64,000 nucleotides of DNA, taken from positions 15,705,837 to 15,769,836 of the forward strand of contig NC_087073.1 of the NCBI RefSeq assembly GCF_026151205.1, written 5' to 3'. Shown here piece after piece: positions 22,327 through 34,300 of the stretch (its first letter is position 1; each line of letters begins with the position of its first letter). Source of the stretch: Bolinopsis microptera. Its lineage: Eukaryota; Ctenophora; Tentaculata; Lobata; Bolinopsidae. The notes beneath the pieces were generated by a model. It made no database searches. It was not told the origin of the DNA and was given only the letters and a program-made list of their open reading frames with translations. A program made the translations under genes and the position numbers.

Positions 22327-25300
22327 CTGAGGATAGGTAACTGTTAGAAGGAAACTGATTTAACGGAATCTTCTAGAATACTATAATTATTATACGCATT
22401 CGATCTTAAACTCTTAGTTAATTTCAATGTATTCTTTCCTGAGTACCTAGAAAACCTTAAAACATCCCTTGAAGTCTAGTTTAATTTCAAGGTATGTGAT
22501 TCACCTAATTAAGGTAGGTAAGGTAAATCACATGTGCATAATATTATTTTAACACTGTAAACTTAATAATATTATCTGGAAACTGTAAAGTGGAACGTAT
22601 TAAATCAAGAACTTGATACATAATACGGAGTATTCACGACACAGGTCTAGAGTCTAGACCATACCATGATGCAGCATGTATTTCAATCTTACATTCCCTA
22701 CTTCTACATAGGGGGGGGGGGGGGGGGGGGCAAAGCCCCAAAAGGCCCCGATTTCTAGGGCCCTTTTTGGATTTTCGATATGTGTAGGGCCTTTTGGGGC
22801 CCTAGAATTAACTTCAATTTCATCAAGTTTGATATATAGCTAAGTGCTTTAATGATATTATCTGACTACTTGCACAGTACTTTTATGTTTATTTTCAAGT
22901 GTATTTACATCGAGATTATGGTCCATAAACACTATCAAATAGTGGACAGGGTCAAAAGGCCCCGATTTCTAGGGCCCTTTTCGGATTTTCGATATGTGTC
23001 ATGTGGGGCCTTTTGGGGCGTTGGCCCCCCCTACATAGTACATTCCCTACTTCTACATTACTTCAGTCATTTGAAACCGAGATCTGTGATGTCAGGTGGC
23101 ACACAGGAAATTAATTTAGCAGCTTACGTGTGAATTCTGACAGTGTTACAGTGTAAAATAAATGATCACAATTCACAATGGCCATTCATAGCCTGACATT
23201 AAATCACTACCACTATTTTAGTATTCACTGTCTGGCAGTCGAGTAGGAGTAAAATTGTAACATCTTGTTGACCGACCATTAAAAAAACATGACCTGATCA
23301 TGATAATGGTATAATATGGTATTTTTAAAACCGGACTAAATGATAAGATAATAGCAACATACCTCGTTAGAATTGCAGGTCACACAGTCGATAAGATAAG
23401 GGTAGAGTCCAACTACGTGGTCCCATACCTCCACATCAACTGAAATATTTTAAATATTAAACTATCCGTGTTAAAATGGAGTTTCTAGCATGTTCACAAA
23501 CACGAGTATACGAAATTCAATGTTGATTGGGTGTGGCCTCTAGAAATATATTTTTATTAATTTTGGCGACGGAATTTTCGAATGAGTAGTTACAAATACA
23601 GCATACCATGTGCAAAATTGCAGGTCTCAGATATAATACATGACTAATGACTATGTTATAAGACCCAACGTATTTGTACTGATTTTTGGCCCCCTCTCCC
23701 CCTCCCTAGTTCCTGTATTATATTATGATAATATGGTAACTTGTATCAGTCACACTGTCATAACACGGAAACACTACCCATTATATCATGAATGTTCTGT
23801 ATGAAATAGAAACAGTAGAAACCTTAACCACGTACTGTACAAAATGTTGTGGACATATCCAATAAACCACATTCTTATCATTTTTTTCCGACGGCATGCC
23901 GTCCTGATAACCTTAAATGACAGACATGATGTCTGTCATTTAAAATTGTCGGCAGTCTTATCACATTACGTATCTTGACTTGCTCATTTGCCCACTTCCC
24001 ACCTTAAGGGGGGGGGGGGGGGGGGTCACCCTGATTTTTTGTGAAACTTGGTTTCGAGATAGCAGTTGACCAACAAACTAGGACCAGTGACCGAACTTTT
24101 GAGGGGGTCCCCGACCCCAACCGCCAAACGGTGCCCGCGGGGCAGCCACGCCCATATTTGGTTCAAATTAGGCCCAATTTAGCCAAATACCCTGAACATG
24201 CCCAAAACCCAGATTTTATGTGCACTACTTGTAGCTAGTGGTCCCCTGAACAAGTATATGAATTTTCATCAAGATTGGGCAAAAAATGACTGAGTTATGA
24301 GCCAAAAACCATATGACCATATTTGGGCATACGCACCAAATTTGATCGATTTTGGCCCATAAATTGGTCAAATATCAATATTTTTGAATAAAACCAACTT
24401 TATATGAAAGGTAAGCTTATACTACACATTCTCTATGATTATCAGCTCAGTATCTACCTAACTGTGGATTCTGTGTTCAAATAATCACAAAAAATGAACA
24501 AAATCGTCCATATCTCAGTTCGTGATATTTGCAAAACTGATTTCGCTCAAAACAATAGAACTCGATAGGGTTTCAATATTTTTACATGAAATTTTCAGAA
24601 TCAACGTAGAATCGCATTTCGACCTTAAGTCTTGTATTGAAATTTTGAGTTAGGCCTTTAAAAAAATTTGGCGGCCAAATTCCAAAATTTGCCAGGCATT
24701 TTTCAGAATTTGGCCGCCAAATTTTTGGTGCGCATGCCCAAATATGGTCATATGGTTTTTGGCTCATAACTCAGTCATTTTTTGCCCAATCTTGATGAAA
24801 ATTCATATACTTGTTCAGGGGACCACTAGCTACAAGTAGAGCACATAAAATCTGGGTTTTGGGCATGTTCAGGGTATTTGGCTAAATTGGGCCTAATTTG
24901 AACCAAATATGGGCGTGGCTGCCCTGCGGGCACCGTTTGGCGGTTGGGGTCGGGGACCCCCTCAAAAGTTCGGTCACCGGTCCTAGTTTGTTGGTCAACT
25001 GCTATCTCGAAACCAAGTTTCACAAAAAAATCAGGGTGACCCCCCCCCCCCCCCCCCCTTAAACACTTCGCATTTAGTTTTTAAACTTAAAGAGATAAGA
25101 AACAGTCGACCACTTACTGTGGGTCATGTGGTCACGTCTAGCTTGCAGGGAACCAATAAGAGAAGATATGGCTCTCATCACAAAGGCTATCTCCGCCATC
25201 CTAGAGCGGGGGAGAGGACAGCGGCCGCTCAGCTTCTCGTCCTTCACGTAGTTTTGTAGCACCTCCTGGCAGCGTTTCAGTAGAGTCCCCAGTGCTAGTT

Positions 25301-28300
25301 TAGATACATCTGAAGAGTTGTACTGTGAAGCAAAATAAGCACGAGTTTTCCTAGATCTTACGGACTCAAGGTATAGTAGTAAAAGCTTTGTCCCCTCCAT
25401 GTCCCCTCGACAAAAGTACTCAAGTCGCTACTTCACACCGTAATGTACACTTCCCACTCCCATATTAAAAGAGAGAAGATAATTGTATACTGACCTCCGG
25501 ACGAGCTACTGGCTTTGTAGAAGGAAAACTGTAAGAGTGTCTCAAAACATGACTTAGCGAACTGTTCTCTCAACGGTAGAGTGTTGATTGCTGGGAGGCA
25601 AATGTTAGTTGTTACAGTAACTTACTTTTTCTGCTTCTGTTAAAGGTTGAAATAAATCGTATGATAGCCCAAAGACTGTGTTATATTATCTTAATTTCAT
25701 GACTGGCCTTGATAACGTAATAACGTGTAAAACATTCATTAACCACAATAATTGAACATCAGTTTCATTTAAATGTAAGGTTACAAACAGTGATTTAAAC
25801 AGTTATTAAACATTCTTTGTTAATCATGCGACACTGCATACCAGTTATCAAATTGGCCACTCCAATAAACGTATAATAGGCAATTTGTATAACAATCTGA
25901 TGTGAAGTTTAATAAATAATTAGAGGGTAGGTGATACACTTGACAGCATTGTGCAAAACACCAAACTGCACACATAACACATGGACAGTCACACGCAGTT
26001 CAACACAATTATCAAGTAAATCTCAGTAATGTTAATCGTAACTGTGCGTAGATATGCAGACTAAGGAGTGATGAAATTTATATATGCTAGTGATGTCATT
26101 CCAGTCAAACCCAATGCCGTCGGGAAAATGATTTTTCGACAATAGGAGAATGATAACTATTTTTAACGAAATTGGCAACTGACAGGTAAAATGACAATAT
26201 AAGAATGTGGCGGATTGAAGATGAAACTATGTGTTTTAGTGATGTGATTTGTGATTTGTGAGTGAGAGTTATTTATTTACTTGCATGAGATGAAAAATGT
26301 AATAAATTTTACTTACCATCTGGATCCGTAGCTCTCAGCGTGGCTGGCAATGGGTTGTACAATTCTGCTATTGAAATAAACAAATTTAGCGCTTCACATT
26401 GTACAGCAAACACAGAATGTTTATCCTACCCGATACCAGGTGCTAGTAATTTTTTGTTACCATTATAATTTAGACTATGTTATTAAGTTGGGCGGTTTAT
26501 TTTATTTACTGTCCAGAACGTGAGATGGTGAAGCTGCATAAAATGGCAGAAATTTGTCTACTGACGCTATTATATCTTCTGCAGCAAGCAGTCCTCGTGT
26601 CAGCCTGCTCTTTCTAATGTAGGAAATACTGTATTTTAACAACCTAAACAAAATTTAGACGACAGTAATAGCTAGCACAGCGACATTGGAATAGCGAGAA
26701 GATTTAGAAAAAGCTGCTAGATGGGTGTGACGCTAAGTAAAGCAATGAGTTATTCACTGTTCACTGTTTTCCATTTTCCAATAACCAAGGAGTAAAATGC
26801 ACGGAATTTTGTTGACGTGTGTGGTTGATAAACTTGCATCTTGCAGTGGGTGGTTTGATTGTCATGAGTTTGCTCAACATCAGCAAAGTGTACGGCAAAG
26901 TGATTGGTATTCTGAACACTGAGGTAAGCAAAGATGTCATGCCAAAACTAGCAGATGGGTCGTGCAATATCTAGCAACTTTGATTTTTTTGCACGCACAC
27001 GTAAGCTTACTTTTGTGTTTAATCATGTGCTGATAAACTGAGAATCATTTATTTTTCATAATAAAAAACAAGAATTAATAATTAGGAATAGCTCATGGCT
27101 AGTACAACAATTGTAAGATTTTCATTATTTTTAGTAATTATTGTTGGATCTTAAAATGTTAGATTTTTTTTGAAACCACTAGAATTTAAGCAAATCACGG
27201 TAAAAAATACCACAATCAACTAATTACACAATCAATAAATCAACTTAATTAATTAATTGGGCATGATCTGAAATTAAATGCCACACGATCACGACACCCC
27301 AAATTCAAACAGTAAATCCAGGAAATGATCAGATCACACTGCTCACCTGTAGTGAGGGGTTGAGGAGAGGTAGCATGCACGGAGCCCCGGTTAAGCAGTG
27401 TCATAACGTGGGATATGAAGGTGGGGGGAGTGTGGGAGGCGCGAGGGAGGATCTGTTCCTGGATCAGTCTGATCATCTTAACGTCCAGTTGTTCGTGTGC
27501 CATTCTCTCTTCGTATGTCAAATTCATTGGGGGTCTACTGAAAAAGTGTTGATAAACCTTGCAAAAGGCTGCTTTGTGCTGGGGGAGGTTTTATGCGGTA
27601 AAACTGCTTTTCTAAACTGGCCATGCTATAGACTTATAGATGCAAAATACCACTATTTTTTATGTCTTAACGTGAATCAAACACTTATACTGCGTGCAAC
27701 CCAATGTAATATGAAATACACGCAGAAAAATGTGTTTACATGCATGGTCTCGGTTACTTACTGATCCCCAAACAAGAATTCTTCGATACATTTTCCAAGT
27801 TCTATCCACATTCCTTCAAACTCAGACGCTGAAAATATATTCAACAGTTACTGGTTAAAGTAAACATACACCTGTCTGAGTATAAGTAGTTAATAGTAGT
27901 TGCATTATTCTCCTTGGTAAAAAAGTGAAAATAAATACACGTTAACAGCTTTCTTTGTGAAATGATGACTGAGATAATAAACCTGTATCACAAGCCGTGT
28001 CCACGCCCTCCTCAATAACAGATATCAGTGTAGCATGGCAGAGTAACCATGTAGATTGTGAGGGACAGCTGTACTTTAATCCCAGCGGCCCGCGAAGCAT
28101 CTGAAAATTAAGTTATTATAATATGCTGTGCAATGTTAATTATTAACATTATTTACTATTTATAGTTGGCATATTTTCGATGGCCCAACTGATCGCAAGA
28201 GTGTAGTATGAAATCAAGTTTGTGCATTCCTAGGATACCATTACGTGGGGACTGAGTTAAGGGGTATTACTGCCCCTCTGCCCGTCCAATATTGTGATTT

Positions 28301-31300
28301 CATGAATTTACTTGATGTAGGGCGCTGGTTGTCTTTCTATGAGAAATCGACGCGCACGTACCATCCTGCTGAGAAATCGCCCCTAGCTCTAAATATTTGT
28401 CTGATGAATTCAACTAGGACACTTTCACCGCGATCGAGACCGGAGTCAAAGAAAGCGGTTGATTGCTCTCCTCGAACTACGCGTGCAGTAAGTCTGCAAT
28501 TCCAACGAAATGTTCTCAAATTGGAAATGTGTAAAAAGTTTAACAAGCTGCACGTGGGCTGCTATAAATAGCCTAGCAAGTAGCAACTAATGGTGTGCAC
28601 AGATTTGCTTGTAACTCTCACCTTACGTTGTAATCTGCTCGATCCTTTGATTGAGAAAATTCACAGTTTCAAGAAATGAAAGATTTGAAGACTCGACCCT
28701 CCTGATCATCGCAATCTTCATACTGATGCTAGGGAGTGCTATTCTGGGCCTGTTCATATATTATGTGAGGGCCATGAGAGCGGACAGCCGTTTGGCTTGT
28801 AGCAGGCTCACATTTACGATCAACAAAGTCCGAGAATTAGACATCGTAAATGATCGAACGTTCAAAGAGTTCGAAATGTTGATAAATCGGAAACTAAAGA
28901 CAGTTTTCGCTCAAACTCCAAGGATAGCACACCGAACATCAGAACAAGGACTACAGACGGACACCGTTTTGGAAATAGGAAAACAGGATGTTGCTCTCTA
29001 GGCAGACATGAGCAGAGTCAACACCCTCTCACTGCTGCTGGTACGACCAGCCCTCTCATCTGATGTTGTCATCCCCATCGCTGAGTGAAAGACACATCAT
29101 GATCACTACCACGGACATGGAATATTGGAGACCCCCTCACGGAAACGAAAAGATTGGAAGATGGAAATCGCAACTACTACTGTAATTTTACAACCACACA
29201 TCGGATTTTACAACCACACTCTGATTTTACAACAAAAAATCGGATTTTAGCACACCATTTTAAAGACTTTAGCAACCACCACAAAGACGTCAAAGTCATT
29301 TTATTTAGTCGGGCAAGCAACACTGCACGTCGTGCTTGTGCCACAGTGGGGGGAGCAAGGTAGGAAACTACCTGCTCTTCGTGCCAGCCTTATAGCTCTG
29401 CTAGATCCTGTCGACTTGTCAAGTGACGGGGTCTAACAGAACTAGGGGTTCCACTGCAACGGATCTGATCTGGCTGGTGGTCCTGGAGTGCGGTCAACTC
29501 CATGGCCATTTTTAGTTTAGTTAAATTATTCTTGCTGCATTGCATCGTGTACTTTCACGCAGCATGCATGATAAACCTAAAATACATATATACCTAAAAT
29601 ACCTAATAGTAACTAGGCGGCCAGCAGTGGGGTTACGTTGCATGTTGGCGCCCAAAACTGTCCCACATTCAAACGACGATTTGGCGCTCCCTTTTAGGTG
29701 AAAGTTCAGATATTGAACAATTTATTTCCATACTCACGAGAATTATTAAACCTCCATCTGAACACATCTGCAGCCGACAAAAATTTCATAAATTGAGTGA
29801 AAGAAGCTCTACTGAATTAGAATATTATATAGACTATAACTATACGTTGGATGAACTTTAATCAATAATTAATGTTTTCACAATTTAAGCTACATCTTAC
29901 CTTGACAATGTTCTCCATGACATGGGTCTTGATAATGCTATCCTCTGTCTTGCGGGTCCTGTAGATTTCTACAGCACTGCTAATACACTGTTCTCCTAGC
30001 GCTATGTAAACAGATTCCTCAGATTTGGACATCCTCGTCTGATGTGCTAACTTTTTACCTGAGGAAATCATCTCGATTAAGGATGGGATCAGGGAGAATA
30101 ACGGTGGATGTGAAGGGGTATGTAGAGATGAAGACTTGTTTGCGGACGTGGGACGATGGGAACCATTTACGGATCAAGCGGTCTGTGCGTACAGAATTAA
30201 TCACCTGAAACTATGCTTGGTGTAGCTCGTTGGGATAGTGTACCGTCACAATAGTGACTTTAATATCTACCACGGCCAAACTGTCCACTTAAAACTTTAA
30301 AAAGCACCAGACGCTATCTTAAACACTTGCATTCTGATAATTGTATGTTTTTGAGACAAGCAATAGAACAGCCGATCAGAAAATGTAAGCAGACTTATTC
30401 GGAACAATTTGAATTGTGCAGTATGACTAAAGTTTTGAACGGATCACCCAGTATTATTCATCATTGGACCAATGTTCGTCATAATGGTGTCAAAGCGAGA
30501 AAATGCTCAACTTGCGATGCAGCGCTATTTTTAGAACTCTAAATTTGGAATGAAAACTCTGAACAAAATACTTTCAAATTCATGAATAACATAAAGTCTA
30601 CGTTAATGCCACAGCCCACAAAGCATTAAAACTCAAGTTTTAGTAATGATATACTTGTATATTTGATATCAAGAAAATTGTACCAAAAATTAAATATCAC
30701 AGTTTTCTTCCAGTGGTCAAATGTTATCACATCAAACGTTAAAACCCCAAAACACCAACGGTTTAATCCTGCGAGCGTAAGCATTCCTTATCCAATGTTC
30801 ACTGCAACTGCTGGCTCCAGGTAAAACTTTCCTGATTAAATTTAACGCTCGTTTCATCCATCTCGTTATCACACAGTAGAGACCAAAGTGTTAACTATAA
30901 CCACTCCTCCAAGAGAGTATTTCTTAACCATAACACCAACCCTTACATTGTCGTAATACTTGTGTCCAACAACCAGGAGGACGTTGGAAACCATTAGTCC
31001 GGTCCAAATAATATACATTCCTTCCGCAGTAAGTCTAGCTTGAATGGTCATGGAGATTAGGCCCAACAGGATTGTAAAAAGCCAGTACGCTATTATAATT
31101 TTGTAGATAAGCTCCTTTCGTACTTGATACTCGACCAATTCTGTAAGGAAATATTTTATCTTCTCTTTGGTGATATTTTCAACTATGCAGTTCATCCTGG
31201 AATCCTTCTCCAAAATCTGGTAGGCCTCCTCCACAAGTGATAGAAATTCAGAATCGAATGGTTTGTCAGTGGTGTGAGTGACATACTTTTCTTCTGTTAT

Positions 31301-34300
31301 ATCATACAGGAAGCGAGAAGGGATGTGTCCCTCTGGCGGGCTCATTTCACCGACAGTGTAAATAATCGCGTATGATAAATAAGTATATCAGCCGCAAACT
31401 TAAGGAGGACGGTGAAGAGGTATTGTGGTTACCAGTACTGCGCAGACATCAAGAAAAAGGAGTTAAGTTTGAAATGTAAGACGGCCAAACTTTCAAGCAA
31501 CGCAAAGGAGAAACTGTGGCTCCCGGGTCTCGAAGAGTGACCTTTACAGCTGCGTTGAGGAGTAGAGATGCGAATTGCGTAATGGAGTATTGTCACGCGT
31601 GTGCTATTAACATACCGTACGTTCTTATGTCTTAATGTCATAAAGAAAAGATATTATTAAATTGAGACCCTCAAAGTAGCAACATTAACTAACATGTCAT
31701 ATTTCAGGAGCCGACTCAAATAACAGCTCTCGGGGACACTCCTACGGGGACAGCCTGCCGTGATGATTGTTCATCGTTACCCGTGAAAATATGTGTGATT
31801 TATCGATCATGACACGTACCATACCTTGTTTCAAAGTACCAACCGGGTTAATATTTATCAATCCAGAATACTGGCATTCTACTAATTGGTTTAATATGTT
31901 GGTAACGAAGTGAAAGCTACGCTCCGCTGTTGTGCGGTGTATTTCAAGAGAATTGTAACTTAACACTTAATTAATATGTGAACCATTCCGTGTGAATTAA
32001 ATTTGGTTATAATGGTTTTTAATTAATATATTATATGAATTATTCCAATTATTTCACTGCTTTAGATATAGTCACTGGTTAGTGGTTATTCGTGACGTAC
32101 TTCGTAAAAGTAGGAAAATATTCTTCAGAAAATCAGAACGTTTTAACGTTTTTAAAATATAAAAATAAGTAAAAAGTGAATATGCGGTAAAAAATGCATT
32201 CAATATTTCTGACAATCCCTTGACTAACATATTAACCTACAACGAAACAAAAAATAAGACATAATATCACGTATTTTCCTAGAAGCATAATCAAGACCCA
32301 GATGGCCAGAGGTATTCACATCACAAACACGCAAGATAAAAACGTTTCACTGAGGGGTCGTTCACATATTACGTAATCAGCCGAGGGAGGGGGGGTTCCA
32401 ATTGATTACGCTAGTTTGATTTTGACACAATAGCTGTGTATAAAACTGATTACGGAGGGGGGGGGGGGGTAGAAATTGTTCAAAAAGTGATTACATAATA
32501 TGTAAACGTCTCAATAAGGCCCAACACAGGGACTGAACTGATTCACAGAAAATGAGAACACCATCACAGTATCTGATCCTAATATCCCCTGTCCAGCAAT
32601 CCAGCACTGAATAACCAGATAAACACATTCCTAAAATAACTTAACCTAAAATAAGACGAGTTCTCCGCCCTCTGAGAATATCTCCACACGTGGATATGGC
32701 ATAAAATGGCATAAATGGAGAATTAGTATTACCCAAGGGTTTTTCCATTTTCTCCATAGAAAAAGTCACCATTTTATACCATTTAAAAACGCAATTTTTT
32801 ACAAAAAATATAAAGGACGAAATAATTTAAATACAATAATCATCTAGAATCTAAATATTATTTCGAACACCAAAAAGACAATTTTTGCCCTTTTATCGTA
32901 TTTCGACCTTCAACAATTTTCCAGCTTTTCTGGAAACGTTTTTTTGTTCACGTTTCATGCTACCCTGATCATTATTAGCCGAAAATGTTTCTTCGATTTT
33001 CGAAGTCCGCACCTACCCTTCGATATATAGTCGATATAATAATCGATATACGATTTTGGACTCGTGAGTACAAAAATTTTAAAAGTTTTTTTAAGTAAAA
33101 TGTTTTAAAAGTTTTCCTGGAAACCACTTTTCTTCAGTGTTCATGTTACTCTGATCATAATGAGCCAAGCACCTTTTCAACTACTTACTATAGCCGGATA
33201 TCCGATCGATTTCTAAATTGTATCACAATCAGAGTGAAATTTAGTGGAATTTGAATTGCAAAATAGTCGAATTGATCTTGGCCTCTAGTAACCTGTTATG
33301 AGCCTCTAGTAGCTTGGTATGAGCTTTGAGACTTGAGTAGCCTGGTATGCAAAAATAAACATGTTAGTGTCCAAGTAAGCTGCCACAAACGTAATTCGGT
33401 GATCAAAATTCATGGCATAAAATGGCATAAAATGGGGAATTACCCAAGGGTTTTTCCATTTTCTCCATAGAAAAGTCTCCATTTTATGGCATTTTATGCC
33501 AGTGGCCCCTCCACACCCTAAACCATCTCTTCTTTCTCCGAACTAAGAGGGTTTACAATAACAGTTGGCTGGTCTTTTTCCGTGAACTTGTCAATTATCC
33601 CGTACACCTGGGTGTGGTCGTAAAGCTTGTGTCCGATGACAAGGAGAACGTTAGACAGAAGTAAACCTGCCCAAATAACATACATTCCTACGTCCGTGAG
33701 ACATACCTCCAGAGTCATGGCAACTAGTCCCAACAGAATCGTTATCAGCCAGTATCCTATGGTTACCATGTATATGTGCTCTTTTCGAGCCTGATAGTCT
33801 ATCAAATCATCCAAGTATTCTCGCCTCTTCTTATTCTCCATATCTTTCACTGAAATAGCCATGTCGATTTGAATATTCTTTTCCAGAATTTTCCGAGCAT
33901 CTTCAAGAAAAAACGCCAGTTGTTGAGCCTTCAACATTTCTTCCTTGGTGAGTATCATCTGTTTTTCTAATATCAATATCTTTGTCTCTGACAGATCATG
34001 CTGAGTGCTTCCTTTTCTATCTTTCGCCTTCATGATGCTTCAAATGGCCCTTGAATAATAAACTGTTATAAAAGACGTGCAATTATTGACGAAAATATAT
34101 TATTTGTTAAAAAATAAGCGATGAAACGTTCGGCTATCACACAGGTGAAGATGATCTATTAAATATCCGGTAGAAAAGGTATAAAGAGAGAGAATCGCAA
34201 AGAATTATCAAATGCTATTTCAACTCGAGCAGCTTTACAAATCATCAGAAATTGCGATCTACGATCACGAATTACCCCATTACACACTTTTTAGGTCAAT

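Larger units (their letters stand above)
20351..26919. repeat. Duplicated unit 2 (no LINE)
   Basis: Second copy of the segment at 10,991-20,350. It lacks the LINE and carries the intact last MON2 exon. At its right end the sequence continues from TATTCTGAAC into unique DNA (ACTGAGGTAAGC), whereas unit 1 jumps from the same bases into CTTTTAAAAAT. Confidence 0.9.

Noticed and set aside
26847..26923. Plus-strand exon candidate ([17 protein letters not shown]) with CAG acceptor and GTAAGC donor
   Set aside because: The phase would fit the plus-strand gene, but that gene has a clean terminal stop at 10,803 and no partner exon was found; the sequence straddles the unit 2 boundary.
27360..27764. 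134-residue plus-strand frame
   Set aside because: Antisense shadow of the MON2 exons at 27,347-27,537 and 27,762.
28245..28571. 108-residue plus-strand frame
   Set aside because: Starts with GTG, low coding character; only a possible donor at 28,488, which does not match in phase with the next frame.
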